NCBI RefSeq assembly: GCF_002995795.1
Contig: NZ_PVXN01000011.1
Coordinates: 40,049-104,048 of the forward strand
Reading direction: 5' to 3'
From: Clostridium thermopalmarium DSM 5974
GTDB taxonomy: Bacteria; Bacillota; Clostridia; Clostridiales; Clostridiaceae
Length of the DNA: 64,000 bases
Position numbers and translations under genes: made by a program. This document shows, in pieces, positions 1-8,337 of this stretch (positions are counted from its first letter, which is position 1; each line of letters begins with the position of its first letter). The notes under the pieces are model-generated. The model worked only from the letters and a program-made list of their open reading frames with translations, was not told the DNA's origin and did not search any database.

Positions 1-1899
1 TCTACTTCCATCATTTAGTATTAAGGCCTTTGCATTTTCACAGTCTTGTCTATGTACAGACACACCCCTGCCTTTGGTTATATATCCTGTTATAGCATCG
101 CCTGGAACAGGGTTACAGCATTTTGCAAATCTAACCAACACATTATCTATGCCCTTAACCCTAACTCCCGGTGAATTGGCTTTCCTTTTATTACTAGATG
201 CATGTTGTAGCTGTTGTTTTATCTCTTCTAAACTTTCTTCTTCCTTTTCTTGACTCTTTATAAAACCTATTAATTTATTTATAACAGAAGATGCATTCAG
301 CGCTCCTATAGCAATTGCAACATATAAGTCATCTATTGTATTAAAATTATATTTCTTTAATACGCTCTCTAACGCTTCTCCTTTTGCAACTTTCCCAAAG
401 TTAATTCCTTGCCTTTTGCATTCTTTTTCTATAATTTCTTTACCTTTTTCTATATTTTCTAGTCTTTTTTCTTTTTTGAACCAAGCTTTTATCTTAGATT
501 TTGCCTGATTACTCTTAGTTATATTTAACCAATCTATACTAGGTCCTTTAGGCACTGATGATGTCAATACTTCTACTATTTCTCCTGTTTTTAATCTATA
601 ATCCAGTGGAACTATTTTACCATTTACCTTTGCCCCTATACATCTATGACCTATATCAGTATGAATTCTATAAGCAAAATCTATAGGAGTAGAATCATAT
701 GGTAAGTTTATAACTGCCCCTTTTGGAGTAAACACAAAAACCTCATCCGAGAACATATCAATTTTAAAGTTTTCCATAAACTCTTCAGGATTGGAAGTTT
801 CTCTTTGCCATTCTAGCACTTCTCTAAGCCAAGCCAATTTAGTCTCAAAATCTTTATCTTCATTTTTAGCTGTACCTTCTTTATACTTCCAATGGGCTGC
901 AATACCATATTCGGATGTATGATGCATTTCATAAGTCCTTATTTGTATTTCAAAAGGCTTTCCTTGAGGACCTATCACCGTAGAATGAAGAGATTGGTAC
1001 ATATTAGGTTTAGGCATAGCTATATAATCTTTAAACCTGCCTGGAATTGGCTTATACATTGTATGAACTATACCTAAAGCTGCATAACAATCTTTTACAT
1101 CATTAACAAGTATTCTAACTGCTGTCAAATCAAAGATTTGATCAATAGTTTTATTTTTAACAACCATCTTTCTGTATATGCTGTAAAAATGCTTAGGTCT
1201 TCCCTCTATTTCCGCTTTTATATCCGCAGAATCAAGCTTATCTTTTAACTCTTTTATTATTTTACTTATATATTCTTCTCTTTCTCTTCTCTTTTCTGCA
1301 ACTTTTCTCACCAAGTCATAGTATTCATTTGGATGTAGATATCTTAAAGATAAATCTTCAAGTTCCCATTTTATTTTAGATATGCCTAGCCTATGAGCTA
1401 AAGGTGCGTAAATATCTAAAGTTTCTTTTGCTTTTTCTTTTTGCTTTTCAACAGGCATATACTTTAAAGTTCTCATATTATGAAGCCTATCGGCTAGTTT
1501 TATCAATATGACCCTTATATCTTTAGTCATGGCAAATAGCATTTTTCTTACATTTTCCGCCTGTTGTTCTTCCTTGGTCTTATACTCTATTTTACCAAGC
1601 TTAGTTACTCCTTCAACTAAATTAGCTATCTCAGAATTAAATTTATCCTCTAAGTCTTTATAGGTAAATTCAGTATCTTCTATTACATCATGAAGCAAAC
1701 TTGCTGCAATTGTATTTTCATCAAGACCCATTTCAGCTAAAATACAAGCCACCTCAACTGGATGTACAATATAAGGTTCTCCTGAAACTCTTTTTTGCAT
1801 CTTATGTGCACTTTCAGCATAATTATAGGCCTTAATAATTATCTCTTTATTTACATTATTACAGTTTCTATCGATTACTTGTAATAAATCATCCAGCAT
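1..1899 (-). CDS. relA: Bifunctional (p)ppGpp synthetase/hydrolase Rel (C-terminus cut by window edge)
   Basis: Makes and degrades the stringent-response alarmone (p)ppGpp in the cytoplasm. 633 codons are visible and the frame is open to base 1. Domains in order: HD hydrolase (HD pair at residues 70-71, then ED at 74-75), synthetase (GRPKHFYSIYRKM near 233-245), TGS (about 385-445), and a Cys-rich segment (RFAKCCNPVPGD). The RFKD motif at 288-291 is the RXKD form of bifunctional Rel enzymes, not the EXDD form of synthetase-only RelA. The end of the C-terminal helical/ACT region lies outside the window. The ATG at 1899 follows AGGAGAG. It lies downstream of apt, separated by a hairpin. Confidence 0.96.
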   Translation of the reverse strand, partial: MLDDLLQVIDRNCNNVNKEIIIKAYNYAESAHKMQKRVSGEPYIVHPVEVACILAEMGLDENTIAASLLHDVIEDTEFTYKDLEDKFNSEIANLVEGVTKLGKIEYKTKEEQQAENVRKMLFAMTKDIRVILIKLADRLHNMRTLKYMPVEKQKEKAKETLDIYAPLAHRLGISKIKWELEDLSLRYLHPNEYYDLVRKVAEKRREREEYISKIIKELKDKLDSADIKAEIEGRPKHFYSIYRKMVVKNKTIDQIFDLTAVRILVNDVKDCYAALGIVHTMYKPIPGRFKDYIAMPKPNMYQSLHSTVIGPQGKPFEIQIRTYEMHHTSEYGIAAHWKYKEGTAKNEDKDFETKLAWLREVLEWQRETSNPEEFMENFKIDMFSDEVFVFTPKGAVINLPYDSTPIDFAYRIHTDIGHRCIGAKVNGKIVPLDYRLKTGEIVEVLTSSVPKGPSIDWLNITKSNQAKSKIKAWFKKEKRLENIEKGKEIIEKECKRQGINFGKVAKGEALESVLKKYNFNTIDDLYVAIAIGALNASSVINKLIGFIKSQEKEEESLEEIKQQLQHASSNKRKANSPGVRVKGIDNVLVRFAKCCNPVPGDAITGYITKGRGVSVHRQDCENAKALILNDGSR

Positions 1900-1923
1900 A
1901 CAAATTCTCTCCTAAAATCAAAA

Positions 1924-1942
1924 GCTGGTTTATATAACCAGC
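1924..1942 (-). terminator. Hairpin between apt and relA
   Basis: Perfect 7-bp stem (GCTGGTT/AACCAGC) with a 5-nt loop. On the minus strand it is followed by TTTTGATTTT. It sits after apt and only about 25 nt before the relA start, so it probably acts as a partial terminator or attenuator. No separate relA promoter was found in the gap. Confidence 0.6.
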
Positions 1943-2010
1943 CGACATTTTTTATAATAATTATATAATATCATGTAGAACTTTGCAATAAAAACCGCAC
2001 AGTAATACAA

Positions 2011-2529
2011 TTAGATATCATATTTTACTAAAGACATTACATCATAATTTTTTAATCTTTCTCTTCCTTTTAAATCTGTTAACTCAATTATAAAGTCAAC
2101 ACTTACAACTTCTCCTCCAAGCTTCTCAATCAATTTTATTACAGATTCTATAGTTCCTCCAGTAGCAAGCAAATCATCTACTATTGCTACTCTTTGACCT
2201 GGCTTTATAGCATCTTTATGCATTTGTAAAGTATCAGTGCCATACTCTAAATCATAATCAACGCTTATTGTTTCGCATGGTAGTTTACCTTTTTTTCTTA
2301 CAGGCACAAATCCAGCACCTAAAGCGTATGCAACTGGAGTACCAAATAAAAATCCTCTAGCTTCTGGTCCAACAATTATATCTATATTCTTATCTTTTAG
2401 ATAGTCTACTATTTGATCTATAGAACTCTTAAAAGCTTCTCCATTACTTAATAGTGTTGTTACATCCTTAAAACTTATTCCTTCCTTTGGAAATCCTTCA
2501 ATTATTCTTATATTTTCTTTTAAATTCAA
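2011..2529 (-). CDS. apt: Adenine phosphoribosyltransferase
   Basis: Purine salvage: adenine + PRPP to AMP + PPi, cytosolic. 172 residues, the usual length. The PRPP-binding loop [13 protein letters not shown] is intact, and the [10 protein letters not shown] block typical of Apt is present. The start is TTG at 2529, chosen because AGGGGG lies 8 nt upstream and no in-frame ATG is near. Apt next to relA is the common Firmicute arrangement. A sigma-A-like promoter precedes it, so it need not depend on the RecJ-like gene upstream. Confidence 0.96.
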   Translation of the reverse strand: MNLKENIRIIEGFPKEGISFKDVTTLLSNGEAFKSSIDQIVDYLKDKNIDIIVGPEARGFLFGTPVAYALGAGFVPVRKKGKLPCETISVDYDLEYGTDTLQMHKDAIKPGQRVAIVDDLLATGGTIESVIKLIEKLGGEVVSVDFIIELTDLKGRERLKNYDVMSLVKYDI

Positions 2530-2591
2530 CTTATATTCCCCCTATATCTATATACAGATACACATTATTTTTTATTAATTCGTACTTATAA

Positions 2592-2621
2592 ATTATATAT
2601 TAAAGTCGCTCTTTTATTCAA
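2592..2621 (-). promoter_or_regulatory. Sigma-A-type promoter for apt
   Basis: Minus strand: -35 TTGAAT (2616-2621), 18-nt spacer, -10 TATAAT (2592-2597), about 60 nt upstream of the apt start. Assigned by consensus match only. Confidence 0.6.
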
Positions 2622-2648
2622 GAGTAATTAACAATCTACGATGATATT

Positions 2649-3533
2649 TTAATAGTTTAATAATCCAATTTTCAATTTTCTAGTTTTATTCATGTATTTT
2701 GCTATCTGCTCTGCTCTTTCTTTATCTAAAGTTGTAAAAAGTTCAACGGCTATTCTGGCATCATCCATTCTTCCTATGGCATTTATTTTAGGCATAATAA
2801 TATTGCTTAGATATAATAGCGCCTCATAATCTATATTATCTATATTATTAATCTTTCTTATAGCATTTATACCATAATTATTTGTATTAGATAGGTATTT
2901 CATGCCTTTTTTAAGCATAATAAGATTTTCTCCAACTAAAGATTTACCTGATGAAACTATACCTATGGCTACTAAATCTAAGTATTTTTCTATGCAATTC
3001 ATATGATATTGCTTTGCTATAGCATAAGCCAGTTTATATACTACACCTACTGCATTTAAATCCTTAAAAGGGTAAGGACACCCTGGCTGATTGGGATTAA
3101 TGACTATTGTATTAGGAATTAAATCTTTAGGATGATGATAATCTGTAATAATAATATCTATTCCAAGTTTTCTACATAATTCTACTTCCTCAAATGAATT
3201 AATACCGCATCCTACTGTAATTATTAAATCTGCACCTAATAATTTTATATGGTCCTCTATGACCTTGGAATTAAATATGTTTTCTTCTATAGTATCTGGT
3301 ATGTAATATTCTACATTTGCATTTAAGTATTTCAAAATGAGCATAAGCAAAGAAACACTGGTAATTCCATCCACGTCATATGAACCATAGACAACTATTC
3401 TTTCTCTATGGTTAACAGCTTTAGTAATTCTACTTAGTCCTTTTTCTAATCCCATTAGCAAAAATGAATCATATAAATTTGTTAAATTTAATAAATCATT
3501 ATACGAATCATCATAAGAATAATATTTTTTCAT
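2649..3533 (-). CDS. Truncated RecJ-like DHH-family protein with altered catalytic residues
   Basis: 294 residues that align by eye with the first (DHH) domain of RecJ single-strand exonuclease and stop just after it. The DHHA1 and OB regions of full RecJ (usually well over 500 residues) are absent, and no remnant is visible in the 120 bp downstream. Motif I keeps YDVDG (D53, D55), but the preceding Asp is S51. The motif II Asp is Gly (ITVGCGI, G108). DHH reads DYHH (131-134). The GTIAD motif reads GIVSS (191-195). It has its own promoter and a GGGGGAT ribosome site before ATG 3533, so it looks expressed and not simply decayed. I infer a non-nucleolytic RecJ paralogue. A degraded recJ is the alternative. 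Confidence 0.8.
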   Translation of the reverse strand: MKKYYSYDDSYNDLLNLTNLYDSFLLMGLEKGLSRITKAVNHRERIVVYGSYDVDGITSVSLLMLILKYLNANVEYYIPDTIEENIFNSKVIEDHIKLLGADLIITVGCGINSFEEVELCRKLGIDIIITDYHHPKDLIPNTIVINPNQPGCPYPFKDLNAVGVVYKLAYAIAKQYHMNCIEKYLDLVAIGIVSSGKSLVGENLIMLKKGMKYLSNTNNYGINAIRKINNIDNIDYEALLYLSNIIMPKINAIGRMDDARIAVELFTTLDKERAEQIAKYMNKTRKLKIGLLNY

Positions 3534-3570
3534 ACATATAATCCCCCAGAATTTATAGGAAGCAAATAAT

Positions 3571-3599
3571 ATTATAATTTAAATTCTTCATTATTACAA
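3571..3599 (-). promoter_or_regulatory. Sigma-A-type promoter for the RecJ-like gene
   Basis: Minus strand: -35 TTGTAA (3594-3599), 17-nt spacer, -10 TATAAT (3571-3576). It lies between the secF terminator and the ATG at 3533 and supports independent expression. Confidence 0.6.
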
Positions 3600-3631
3600 A
3601 TACTTTTTTATAAATCGACAATATGCATATA

Positions 3632-3669
3632 AAAATAAAGCTAATCCTGCAAAGAACTAGCTTTATTTT
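3632..3669 (-). terminator. Terminator after secF
   Basis: Perfect 12-bp stem AAAATAAAGCTA/TAGCTTTATTTT with a 14-nt loop, just downstream of the secF stop. The minus-strand 3' arm runs into TTTATTTTTATATG. Confidence 0.75.
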
Positions 3670-3683
3670 ATAGAATCATTTTA

Positions 3684-4562
3684 TTATGCTGCTACTTTTT
3701 TTCTATTTTTCTCATATTTTTTTAGAAGAACCCATATAGGACTTGCTACGAATATAGAAGAATAAGCTCCTGATACAATACCTATTATTAGAGGAAATGC
3801 AAATTCTCTAACCGATGGAACAAATATATAAACAGCCACTATTGTAATCAATGTAGTCAAACTTGTATTAATAGATCTTGACATGGTTTGAGTTACACTT
3901 GTATTAACAATTTCAGTTATATTTTTCCCCCTCATTTTTTTTCTATTTTCTCTTATTCTGTCAAATATTACTATAGTATCATTAATAGAGTATCCTATTA
4001 TAGTAAGCATTGCTGCTATAAAAGGAGAATTTACCGGTATTTGAAAAATAGCATATACACCTATAGTTACTAGAACGTCATGAACTAATGCTAAAATAGC
4101 TGATATTCCAAATTTTATTTCAAATCTAAATCCTACGTATATAAGCATAGCTGCTGTTGCAACTAGCAGTGCATTTACTGTCTTTTTCTTCAGCTCATTA
4201 CCTACAGAAGGACCAACATTGTTTTGTGATAATAGTGCTTTTTCTTCAAGTTTATATTTACCTTTTAGCTCGTTGAACATTTTACTTATGCTGTCACTAT
4301 TTAGATTATTGCTTTTAATCTCTAATTGCGTCTCATTAGCTATATAAGTTAATGCTTGAGAATCGTATTTTTTTATTATTGTATCAGCTTCTTCTTTTAC
4401 CTGCTGATTAAAATTTTTACCCATCTCTATTGTAACTACAGTACCACCTTGAAAATCTATTCCATAGTTTAAGCCTTTAACTCCTAATGCTATCATACCA
4501 ACAACTATTGTGATGATTGATATAGCAAACCATACTTTTGTTTTTTCTACAATCTTTAGCAT
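3684..4562 (-). CDS. secF: Protein translocase subunit SecF
   Basis: Membrane subunit of the SecDF complex, which uses proton motive force to help SecYEG export proteins. 292 residues with the family's six-membrane-segment plan: one N-terminal segment, the GIDFQGGT signature at about 33-40, an extracytoplasmic loop, then a C-terminal bundle of five segments with the IIGYSINDTIVIFDRIREN block. Translationally linked to secD: the GGAG ribosome site overlaps the secD stop and the gap is 5 nt. Confidence 0.96.
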   Translation of the reverse strand: MLKIVEKTKVWFAISIITIVVGMIALGVKGLNYGIDFQGGTVVTIEMGKNFNQQVKEEADTIIKKYDSQALTYIANETQLEIKSNNLNSDSISKMFNELKGKYKLEEKALLSQNNVGPSVGNELKKKTVNALLVATAAMLIYVGFRFEIKFGISAILALVHDVLVTIGVYAIFQIPVNSPFIAAMLTIIGYSINDTIVIFDRIRENRKKMRGKNITEIVNTSVTQTMSRSINTSLTTLITIVAVYIFVPSVREFAFPLIIGIVSGAYSSIFVASPIWVLLKKYEKNRKKVAA

Positions 4563-4567
4563 GCTCC

Positions 4568-5833
4568 TTACCCCCTCTTAACGCCGAAATGAGAAACATT
4601 ATTTAAGATTCCCATTTCCATACCTAGTTTAATCAGTGCTTTTGTAATTGTAAGGGCAGTAAAAATACTTATTATTATACCTATCATAAGAGTAGTTGCA
4701 AAACCTTTTACAGCACCTGAGCCTAAATAATATAATACTACGGCTGCTATAATAGTTGTAATGTTAGAATCTAGTATTGAAGATAATGCTCTATTAAAAC
4801 CTGCATCTACTGCCGTTTTAATACTTTTACCTAACTTTAGCTCTTCTTTTATCCTTTCAAATATAAGTACATTAGCATCAACAGCCATACCTACAGTAAG
4901 CAAAAATCCTGCAATACCGGATAAAGTTAATGTAACTCCAACTGCTGCAAAAGTTCCTAAAACTAATATAACATAAATAATTAAGGCAATACTAGCCATA
5001 ATGCCTGGTCTTCTATAGTAAATAATCATAAATAATAGTATTAAACTTATTCCAATTGCTCCTGCTTTCATACTTAAAGGAAGAGCATTTGAACCTAGAG
5101 TAGCTCCAACTGTTTTAAATTCAACAGCTTCTAGGGTTACTGGAAGTGCTCCTGACTTTATTATGTTTGCTTGTCTTTTAGCTTCTTCTAGCGACTTACT
5201 TCCTGTTATAGTTGCTTTTCCATTTGTTATAACTGATTGTACTGTAGGACTAGTAAGCAATTCTTCATCCATATATATTGATATAGGCTGGTTAAGAAAC
5301 TTTTTAGTAGCTTCTGCAAATTTTTTTGTTCCCTCAGATTTAAGCTCAAGTCCTATTGTTGGATTTCCCATATCATCTAAATATGCTGTTGCATTTTCAA
5401 CATCGCTACCTGTTAAAATAACTTTATCATCTGGCCCTTTAAATTCAAGTTTACCAGTTTTTCCTATGCTATCTAAAACTTTTTTAGAATCAAACTCTCC
5501 AGGAATTTCAATTCTTATTTTATTTTTTCCTTCTCTTTGAATTGAAATTTCCTTTACTCCATCTGGATTAACTCTCATAGATAGCATCTCTATAGTTCTT
5601 TCTATAGTGTCATTATCTACATTATCAGCTTTAATTTCTTCCAGCACGGATATACCACCTTGTAAGTCTAATCCTCTATTTATAGCCTCACTAAATGGTT
5701 TTACTCTATATCCAAAAATATTTTTAATTCCTGCAAATCCACTATAAGCTAATAAGCCAACAAGGCATACTAAAACTATAAAAATAACTGTGCTTTTAGT
5801 CTTTTGGGACTTATTGCTTCTTACGTTTCTCAT
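4568..5833 (-). CDS. secD: Protein translocase subunit SecD
   Basis: Partner of SecF in Sec-dependent export. 421 residues, short as usual for clostridia. N-terminal membrane segment, GLDLQGGI signature, a large extracytoplasmic P1-like domain (about 45-245), then five membrane segments with GMAVDANVLIFERIKEEL. The ATG at 5833 is preferred to an in-frame GTG 18 nt upstream because the AAGGGGG ribosome site lies between the two. A strong promoter precedes it. Confidence 0.96.
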   Translation of the reverse strand: MRNVRSNKSQKTKSTVIFIVLVCLVGLLAYSGFAGIKNIFGYRVKPFSEAINRGLDLQGGISVLEEIKADNVDNDTIERTIEMLSMRVNPDGVKEISIQREGKNKIRIEIPGEFDSKKVLDSIGKTGKLEFKGPDDKVILTGSDVENATAYLDDMGNPTIGLELKSEGTKKFAEATKKFLNQPISIYMDEELLTSPTVQSVITNGKATITGSKSLEEAKRQANIIKSGALPVTLEAVEFKTVGATLGSNALPLSMKAGAIGISLILLFMIIYYRRPGIMASIALIIYVILVLGTFAAVGVTLTLSGIAGFLLTVGMAVDANVLIFERIKEELKLGKSIKTAVDAGFNRALSSILDSNITTIIAAVVLYYLGSGAVKGFATTLMIGIIISIFTALTITKALIKLGMEMGILNNVSHFGVKRG

Positions 5834-5876
5834 GTTTATCCCCCTTCGCACTTTGTTTTAAGCATAATTATAATTT

Positions 5877-5905
5877 ATTATATTACTTTTAAACATTATA
5901 GTCAA
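5877..5905 (-). promoter_or_regulatory. Sigma-A promoter for secDF
   Basis: Minus strand: -35 TTGACT (5900-5905), 17-nt spacer, -10 TATAAT (5877-5882); one mismatch to consensus. It lies between scfB and secD, so secDF is probably a separate transcript from the scf genes. Confidence 0.75.
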
Positions 5906-5923
5906 TAATAGGTAATTGTTGTA

Positions 5924-7294
5924 CTATTCTTCCATTTTTTTTGCTTTTAGTGCAATAGCACATTCTATTCTCTTTTTTTGCATTTCACATCCTATTTCAT
6001 AAGGCACATGGATATCTCCATTAAAATTATAGTTATTAGCTTGACATCCACCGCTGCAGTAAAATCTTGCCCAACACTCTTTACAAATTGGTTTGTTATA
6101 TATATGTGCAGCTTTAAATTTTTTTCCAATATTCCAATTTATTTTTTCATCTTCATCGAATATAGTTCCTATTTTAAAGTCTTCATTTCCTACAAATTGA
6201 TGACATGGATATATATCTCCATCTGGTGTCACAGCTATATATTCATGTCCTGCTCCACATCCTGATATTCTCTTATAAACACAAGGACCTCCTTGAAGAT
6301 CTATATTAAAGTGATAAAATTTAAATTCATTTCCTTCCTTTTGTCTTTGAAGCATATCTTTATATAATTTATCATAATTTTCAAATATAGTAGGTAAATC
6401 TTCTTTTCTCAAAGATAATGGGTGCTCATCTGGAAGAACTACTGGTTCCACTGATATTTCTTTAAAACCTAAATCTGCAAAATGCTTTATGTCCTCATAA
6501 AAATCAGTGTTATCCCTTGTAAAAGTTCCTCTTACATAATAAGATTTAGATTTATCTCTTTTCTCTACCATTCTTTCTATTTTAGGAAGAATGTCTTCAT
6601 AGGTTCCTTTCCCGTCTACCCTTATTCTAGCATTATCATTTACTTTTTTTCTTCCATCAATGCTTAAAACTATGTTCCCCATTTCTTTATCAATATAGTC
6701 CATAATTTCTTCCGTTAAAAGAGTAGCATTAGTAGTCATAGTAAATCTTATTACTTTATTATGAATTTTTTCTTGCTCTCTTGCATAAGCTACAATTTCC
6801 TTTATTTCTTTTAAAGCTATTAATGGTTCTCCACCAAATAAATCTATCTCTATGTTTCTTCTAGGTCCACTGTGAGAAATAACAAAATCTATTGCTTTTT
6901 TACCAACTTCAGGAGACATAACTTTTCTTGCCCCATGATACTTACCTTCATCTGCAAAGCAATATTTACACCTTAGATTACAATCATGAGTAATGTTAAG
7001 GCATAAGGCTTTTATAAAGTCTTTAGAATTTTGGCTACTTAATGCTATATCTTCATAGCTGTCTTTTGAATATAAATAGCCTTCTTTTTTAAGTTCAAGT
7101 ATTTCTTCATAAGCTTCATCTATATCCTGAGCAGAATACTTATGCCCAAATTCTTTAATAAGTTCTTCCTTTGACTTAAGTATATTGTCATCTAACAAAT
7201 CATAAACCAGTTCATCAACTATATGTACTGAACCTGTGTTTACATCTAATATAAAAAATTCTCCATCCTGAATAAATTTATGTATTAGTGCCAA
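5924..7294 (-). CDS. scfB: SCIFF peptide radical SAM maturase (thioether forming)
   Basis: Radical SAM/SPASM enzyme expected to install thioether crosslinks in the ScfA peptide encoded just upstream. 456 residues: a peptide-recognition N-terminus (MALIHKF, then DVNTGSVHIVDE), the CX3CX2C cluster motif at C105, C109 and C112 (CNLRCKYC), and a Cys-rich C-terminal SPASM region (GCGAGHEYIAVTPDGDIYPC, then CKECWARFYCSGGC) for auxiliary iron-sulfur clusters. The start is TTG 7294, placed by AAGGAGG 8 nt upstream. A longer frame from TTG 7321 would put that ribosome site inside the gene. Secreted or intracellular fate of the product is not evident. Confidence 0.95.
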   Translation of the reverse strand: MALIHKFIQDGEFFILDVNTGSVHIVDELVYDLLDDNILKSKEELIKEFGHKYSAQDIDEAYEEILELKKEGYLYSKDSYEDIALSSQNSKDFIKALCLNITHDCNLRCKYCFADEGKYHGARKVMSPEVGKKAIDFVISHSGPRRNIEIDLFGGEPLIALKEIKEIVAYAREQEKIHNKVIRFTMTTNATLLTEEIMDYIDKEMGNIVLSIDGRKKVNDNARIRVDGKGTYEDILPKIERMVEKRDKSKSYYVRGTFTRDNTDFYEDIKHFADLGFKEISVEPVVLPDEHPLSLRKEDLPTIFENYDKLYKDMLQRQKEGNEFKFYHFNIDLQGGPCVYKRISGCGAGHEYIAVTPDGDIYPCHQFVGNEDFKIGTIFDEDEKINWNIGKKFKAAHIYNKPICKECWARFYCSGGCQANNYNFNGDIHVPYEIGCEMQKKRIECAIALKAKKMEE

Positions 7295-7321
7295 TTTCTT
7301 TTCCTCCTTATATAAGTACAA

Positions 7322-7344
7322 AGCAGTAACTTTGCGTTACTGCT
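7322..7344 (-). promoter_or_regulatory. Intercistronic hairpin between scfA and scfB
   Basis: Perfect 9-bp stem (AGCAGTAAC/GTTACTGCT) with a 5-nt loop, starting 13 nt after the scfA stop. No real U-run follows. It may stabilise or attenuate, so that the peptide is made in excess of its maturase. Confidence 0.6.
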
Positions 7345-7356
7345 CATTTTAAGATA

Positions 7357-7494
7357 TTAATTTTCACAAGCTAAGTTAGCAACTGTGCAAGATGTTTTAC
7401 ATGCTGATTGACATGAGTTAGCACATTCTTTGCAACCTGGTTTATTTAAACTTTCTTTTATGTTTTGTTTGTTTACTGTTTTAATATGTTTCAT
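7357..7494 (-). CDS. scfA: SCIFF peptide precursor (six cysteines in forty-five residues)
   Basis: Small ribosomal peptide, exactly 45 residues, with Cys at 21, 24, 28, 32, 36 and 43, as the family name demands. The core reads CKECANSCQSACKTSC and is preceded by a Lys/Asn-rich leader starting MKHIKTVNK. ScfB is the expected modifying enzyme. ATG 7494 has GGAGGG 7 nt upstream and an extended -10 promoter before it. SCIFF is nearly universal in Clostridia and sits in this same yajC/secDF neighbourhood; its biological role is unknown. Confidence 0.95.
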   Translation of the reverse strand: MKHIKTVNKQNIKESLNKPGCKECANSCQSACKTSCTVANLACEN

Positions 7495-7533
7495 ATAAAT
7501 CCCTCCATCGTCACTATAAAATTGTACTGTAAG

Positions 7534-7542
7534 ATTATATCA
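7534..7542 (-). promoter_or_regulatory. Extended -10 promoter for scfA
   Basis: Minus-strand TGATATAAT, i.e. a TGn extension plus perfect TATAAT, about 40 nt upstream of the scfA ATG. No convincing -35 at 17 nt. Confidence 0.5.
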
Positions 7543-7568
7543 CACATTTTTTATTAAATAAAGCAATT

Positions 7569-7937
7569 TTATATATTTATACCTAGCATACCAGAAAGTG
7601 TACCTACAAAAAGAGCTAAAACTATTCTAAGTATTCCATAGCTTGAAATACTAAAACCCCTTCCGTTAAGTGCTGATACTAAAAAAACAACTAACATGTA
7701 TATAATTGCAACAGAAAGTCCAATAAGCCATCCTCTTTTTTGTATCTTTTTTACAGAGTATATGGAACCATACATTACACTAAAGGCTGTTATAGCTACA
7801 AAATATACCGAATCTATTTTGGGATTGGATTTTACGAAGTACGTTACTACAGAATAGAGAATTAACATGGCCAGGGTAAGAAAAAATCCTCTAATTACTC
7901 CTTGCCCAATAAAGATTAGATTGCCCTTTTCCTCCAC
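7569..7937 (-). CDS. TIGR04086 family membrane protein
   Basis: 122 residues with four predicted membrane segments (about 13-35, 44-63, 71-93, 100-119) and short loops. Function unknown. Its place between yajC and scfA matches the family habitually found beside SCIFF genes, which suggests a link to that system or to Sec export. Start is GTG 7937 with AGGAGGT 8 nt upstream. Confidence 0.8.
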   Translation of the reverse strand: MEEKGNLIFIGQGVIRGFFLTLAMLILYSVVTYFVKSNPKIDSVYFVAITAFSVMYGSIYSVKKIQKRGWLIGLSVAIIYMLVVFLVSALNGRGFSISSYGILRIVLALFVGTLSGMLGINI

Positions 7938-8000
7938 CTAAAACACCTCCTATCTACTAATATCTATGTATCTAAGAAGTGTTTTATTCCTGGCTTTAGA

Positions 8001-8291
8001 CTATTTTTCCTCTAACTTTTCACTTAAGACAGCTGCAATACCATTCTTTTTTATTTTAAACCTTATTCTATCAGGCCCTGATTCTATTATAGCAAAATCA
8101 TCTTCAAGTTTTACAATTTTGCCTATAATTCCTCCTCTTGTCAATATCTCATCATTTATTTTCATTCCTTCTAACATATCATTGTATTTTTTTCTTCTTT
8201 TTCTTTCTGGAACCAATATAATTATGTAGAATAAGCCTAACATAATTACAAATGGTAATGCAGCGGCTATAAGACTACTTCCTTGTGTCAT
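8001..8291 (-). CDS. yajC: Preprotein translocase subunit YajC
   Basis: 96-residue single-pass membrane protein of the SecDF-YajC accessory complex. One N-terminal hydrophobic segment (about 6-25), then the basic stretch PERKRRKKYNDML and the conserved GDEIL-like turn (INDEILTRGGIIGKI). Follows tgt in the same direction, as in most Firmicutes. Confidence 0.95.
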   Translation of the reverse strand: MTQGSSLIAAALPFVIMLGLFYIIILVPERKRRKKYNDMLEGMKINDEILTRGGIIGKIVKLEDDFAIIESGPDRIRFKIKKNGIAAVLSEKLEEK

Positions 8292-8337
8292 AATTTCACC
8301 TCTTCTCTTTAATATAATATTTTCTGACTATGTCGTC

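Noticed and set aside
2649..3533. Calling the RecJ-like gene a plain pseudogene
   Set aside because: The frame is clean and has its own promoter and ribosome site. Kept as CDS, with decay stated as the alternative.
5163..5540. 125-codon plus-strand frame inside secD
   Set aside because: Antisense shadow of a clear secD coding frame; no ribosome site and Ser/Phe-rich composition typical of such shadows.
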